From Gallionellaceae bacterium CG11_big_fil_rev_8_21_14_0_20_60_62 (GTDB taxonomy: Bacteria > Pseudomonadota > Gammaproteobacteria > Burkholderiales > Gallionellaceae), in the NCBI GenBank assembly GCA_002787455.1, contig PCWU01000069.1:1-5829 (forward strand): a stretch of DNA of 5,829 nucleotides, written 5' to 3'. Numbering within the stretch: position 1 is the stretch's first letter; each line of letters starts with the position of its first letter. The translations under genes were made by a program, and so were the position numbers. Positions 4,445 to 5,829 of the stretch are shown one piece after another. The notes under the pieces were generated by a model that saw nothing but the letters and a program-made list of their open reading frames with translations, was not told the DNA's origin and made no database searches.

Positions 4445-5829
4445 ATGAGGAAGCACGCGCTGCTGATCGCTTTGGGCTTGCTGGCGACACTGCTCTTTGT
4501 GGGCGACGCCGCCGGTCTTTATCGGCTCGGTTTCGTCCAATTCCTGGATGCCAAGCTCTATGATTACCGCATGCTGTTATCCCTGCCGCACAGCACGGAC
4601 GATCGCATCGTCATTCTCGATATCGATGAAAAAAGTCTGAAACAGGAAGGGCGCTGGCCGTGGGGACGCGACAAGCTGGCGCTACTGGTGGACGACCTGT
4701 TCGATCATTATGGTGTCGCGACAGTGGGCTTCGACGTGGTGTTTGCCGAGCCGGACACCAGTTCCGGCCTGAACGTGTTGCAGGAACTCGGGCGCACGCA
4801 ATTCAAGGATGTCTCGCAGTTCCATTCCGTGTTGAGTCAGATCCGCCCCCAACTGGAATACGACGCCCTGTTCGCGGAGAAGTTGAAGCAGCGCAACACC
4901 GTGCTCGGCTACTACTTCAGCAACAATGAGGCGGGAACGCCGCCGAGCAAATCTGGCGCGTTGCCGCCGCCGGTGTTCGCCCCCGGCACGTTCAAGGGGC
5001 GCGCCATTGACTTCGTGCAATGGGACAGTTACGGCGCCAATCTGCCTGCGTTGCAAGCCAGCGCGGCCACAGCGGGACATTTCAACCCCCTGGTGGATTT
5101 CGACGGCATCGTGCGCCGCATCCCGATGGTGGTGCAGCATGACGGCGCATATTACGAATCGCTGTCGCTGGCGGTGGTGCGCAGCGTGCTCGGCTGGCCG
5201 CGAGTCGCGCCCGGATTTGCCCAAACAAAAAGCAAGGACTACGGCGGGCTGGAGTGGCTGACGCTGGAGTCGGAACAGGGCAATCTGATCATTCCGGTGG
5301 ACGCCCGAGCCAGCGCGCTGGTGCCTTATCGCGGTCGGCGCGGCACCTTTAAATACATTCCGGTCACCGATGTTTTGCATCACCAGACTGCGCTGGCGGA
5401 TTTGCAGAACAAGATCGTGCTGGTGGGAACCACCGCGCCGGGTCTGATGGATATGCGCAGCACGCCGGTCGGGGAGGTCTTTCCCGGGGTGGAAGTGCAT
5501 GCCAATATGATCAGCGGCATTCTCAGCCAGAAGCTGAAACAGAGTCCGCCCTACATGGTGGGGGCGAACGTGGTGCTGTTGCTGTTGGTGGGCATGGTTT
5601 TAAGTCTGGTCTTGCCGTTGCTGACCCCGGTGCGTGGCATGTTGCTTGCGTTGGGTACGTTGACGGCGGATGTGGCGCTCAACCGTGTCTTGTGGGATTC
5701 CGCGGATATGGCGATGCCGCTGGCGGGCAGCTTGTTGCTGATTACGGCCTTGTTCGGATTGAACATGACGTTCGGCTATTTTGTCGAGTCGCGTGCCAAG
5801 AAGCAGATCACCGGACTGTTCGGGCAGTA
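4445..5829 (+). CDS. CHASE2-domain membrane receptor, probable class III adenylate/guanylate cyclase (3' end missing)
   Basis: Open from ATG 4445 to the window end (461 codons plus two bases); no stop is reached. Layout: TM about 5-20; periplasmic CHASE2 domain about 30-365 with D53-R-I-V-I-L-D-I-D-E62, G69-R-W-P-W73, H-F-N-P-L-V-D-F-D-G near the middle, K-I-V-L-V-G-T-T, and the canonical P347-G-V-E-V-H-A-N354; then three TMs about 372-393, 396-413 and 424-446. The last residues, ESRAKKQITGLFGQ (448-461), match the linker that in CHASE2 cyclases leads into the catalytic domain (typically followed by Y-V-P/S-P-x). The predicted output is therefore cyclic nucleotide synthesis in the cytoplasm, but no catalytic residue is visible, so this is inference. 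A CHASE2 protein with another output domain cannot be excluded. The sensor is a clear paralogue of the kinase sensor at 226-2772. Confidence 0.85.
   Translation, partial: MRKHALLIALGLLATLLFVGDAAGLYRLGFVQFLDAKLYDYRMLLSLPHSTDDRIVILDIDEKSLKQEGRWPWGRDKLALLVDDLFDHYGVATVGFDVVFAEPDTSSGLNVLQELGRTQFKDVSQFHSVLSQIRPQLEYDALFAEKLKQRNTVLGYYFSNNEAGTPPSKSGALPPPVFAPGTFKGRAIDFVQWDSYGANLPALQASAATAGHFNPLVDFDGIVRRIPMVVQHDGAYYESLSLAVVRSVLGWPRVAPGFAQTKSKDYGGLEWLTLESEQGNLIIPVDARASALVPYRGRRGTFKYIPVTDVLHHQTALADLQNKIVLVGTTAPGLMDMRSTPVGEVFPGVEVHANMISGILSQKLKQSPPYMVGANVVLLLLVGMVLSLVLPLLTPVRGMLLALGTLTADVALNRVLWDSADMAMPLAGSLLLITALFGLNMTFGYFVESRAKKQITGLFGQ

Noticed and set aside
4682..5500. Antisense open frame (272 codons) opposite the second CHASE2 gene
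   Set aside because: Same His/Gln/Arg-biased shadow composition; the sense frame contains the CHASE2 hallmarks and continues to the window end.

Overview
The window (about 58-60% G+C by eye, dense same-strand genes, short intergenic gaps, good Shine-Dalgarno sites) looks like a Gram-negative proteobacterial chromosome. A betaproteobacterium is my best guess from protein style and the CHASE2/kinase/cyclase mix, but this is an inference and no taxonomic marker is present.

Layout, all on the + strand: (1) 1-122, the 3' end of a universal stress protein (UspA family) gene with an intact ATP-binding signature. (2) 123-225, a 103-nt gap with a 6-bp inverted repeat and weak promoter-like hexamers. 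(3) 226-2772, a membrane Ser/Thr protein kinase built as TM - periplasmic CHASE2 sensor - three TMs - TPR-like linker - complete Hanks-type kinase domain. (4) 2769-3596, a PP2C/PPM protein phosphatase starting at a GTG that overlaps the kinase stop (GTGA), with its own strong SD. (5) 3622-4383, a double forkhead-associated (FHA) protein: canonical N-terminal FHA, Ala/Pro-rich linker, degenerate C-terminal FHA-like domain. (6) 4384-4444, a 61-nt gap with a two-tier hairpin. (7) 4445-5829, a second CHASE2 membrane receptor, cut by the window end just where a class III nucleotidyl cyclase domain would be expected to begin.

Read together, the four genes from 226 onwards form one signalling cassette: a writer (kinase), an eraser (PP2C), a reader (FHA) of threonine phosphorylation, and a probable cyclic-nucleotide synthase. 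The kinase and the probable cyclase carry paralogous CHASE2 sensors that align nearly end to end, so the cassette may sense two related periplasmic signals, or one signal through two outputs. The most interesting sequence-level signal is a short Thr motif (acidic residue at -2 or -1, Thr, bulky hydrophobic at +3) found twice in the kinase juxtamembrane linker and twice in the FHA linker. This suggests cis- or trans-phosphorylation sites read by the FHA domain. All individual families are known; the proposed novelty is the arrangement and the possible phospho-Thr/cyclic-nucleotide cross-talk.
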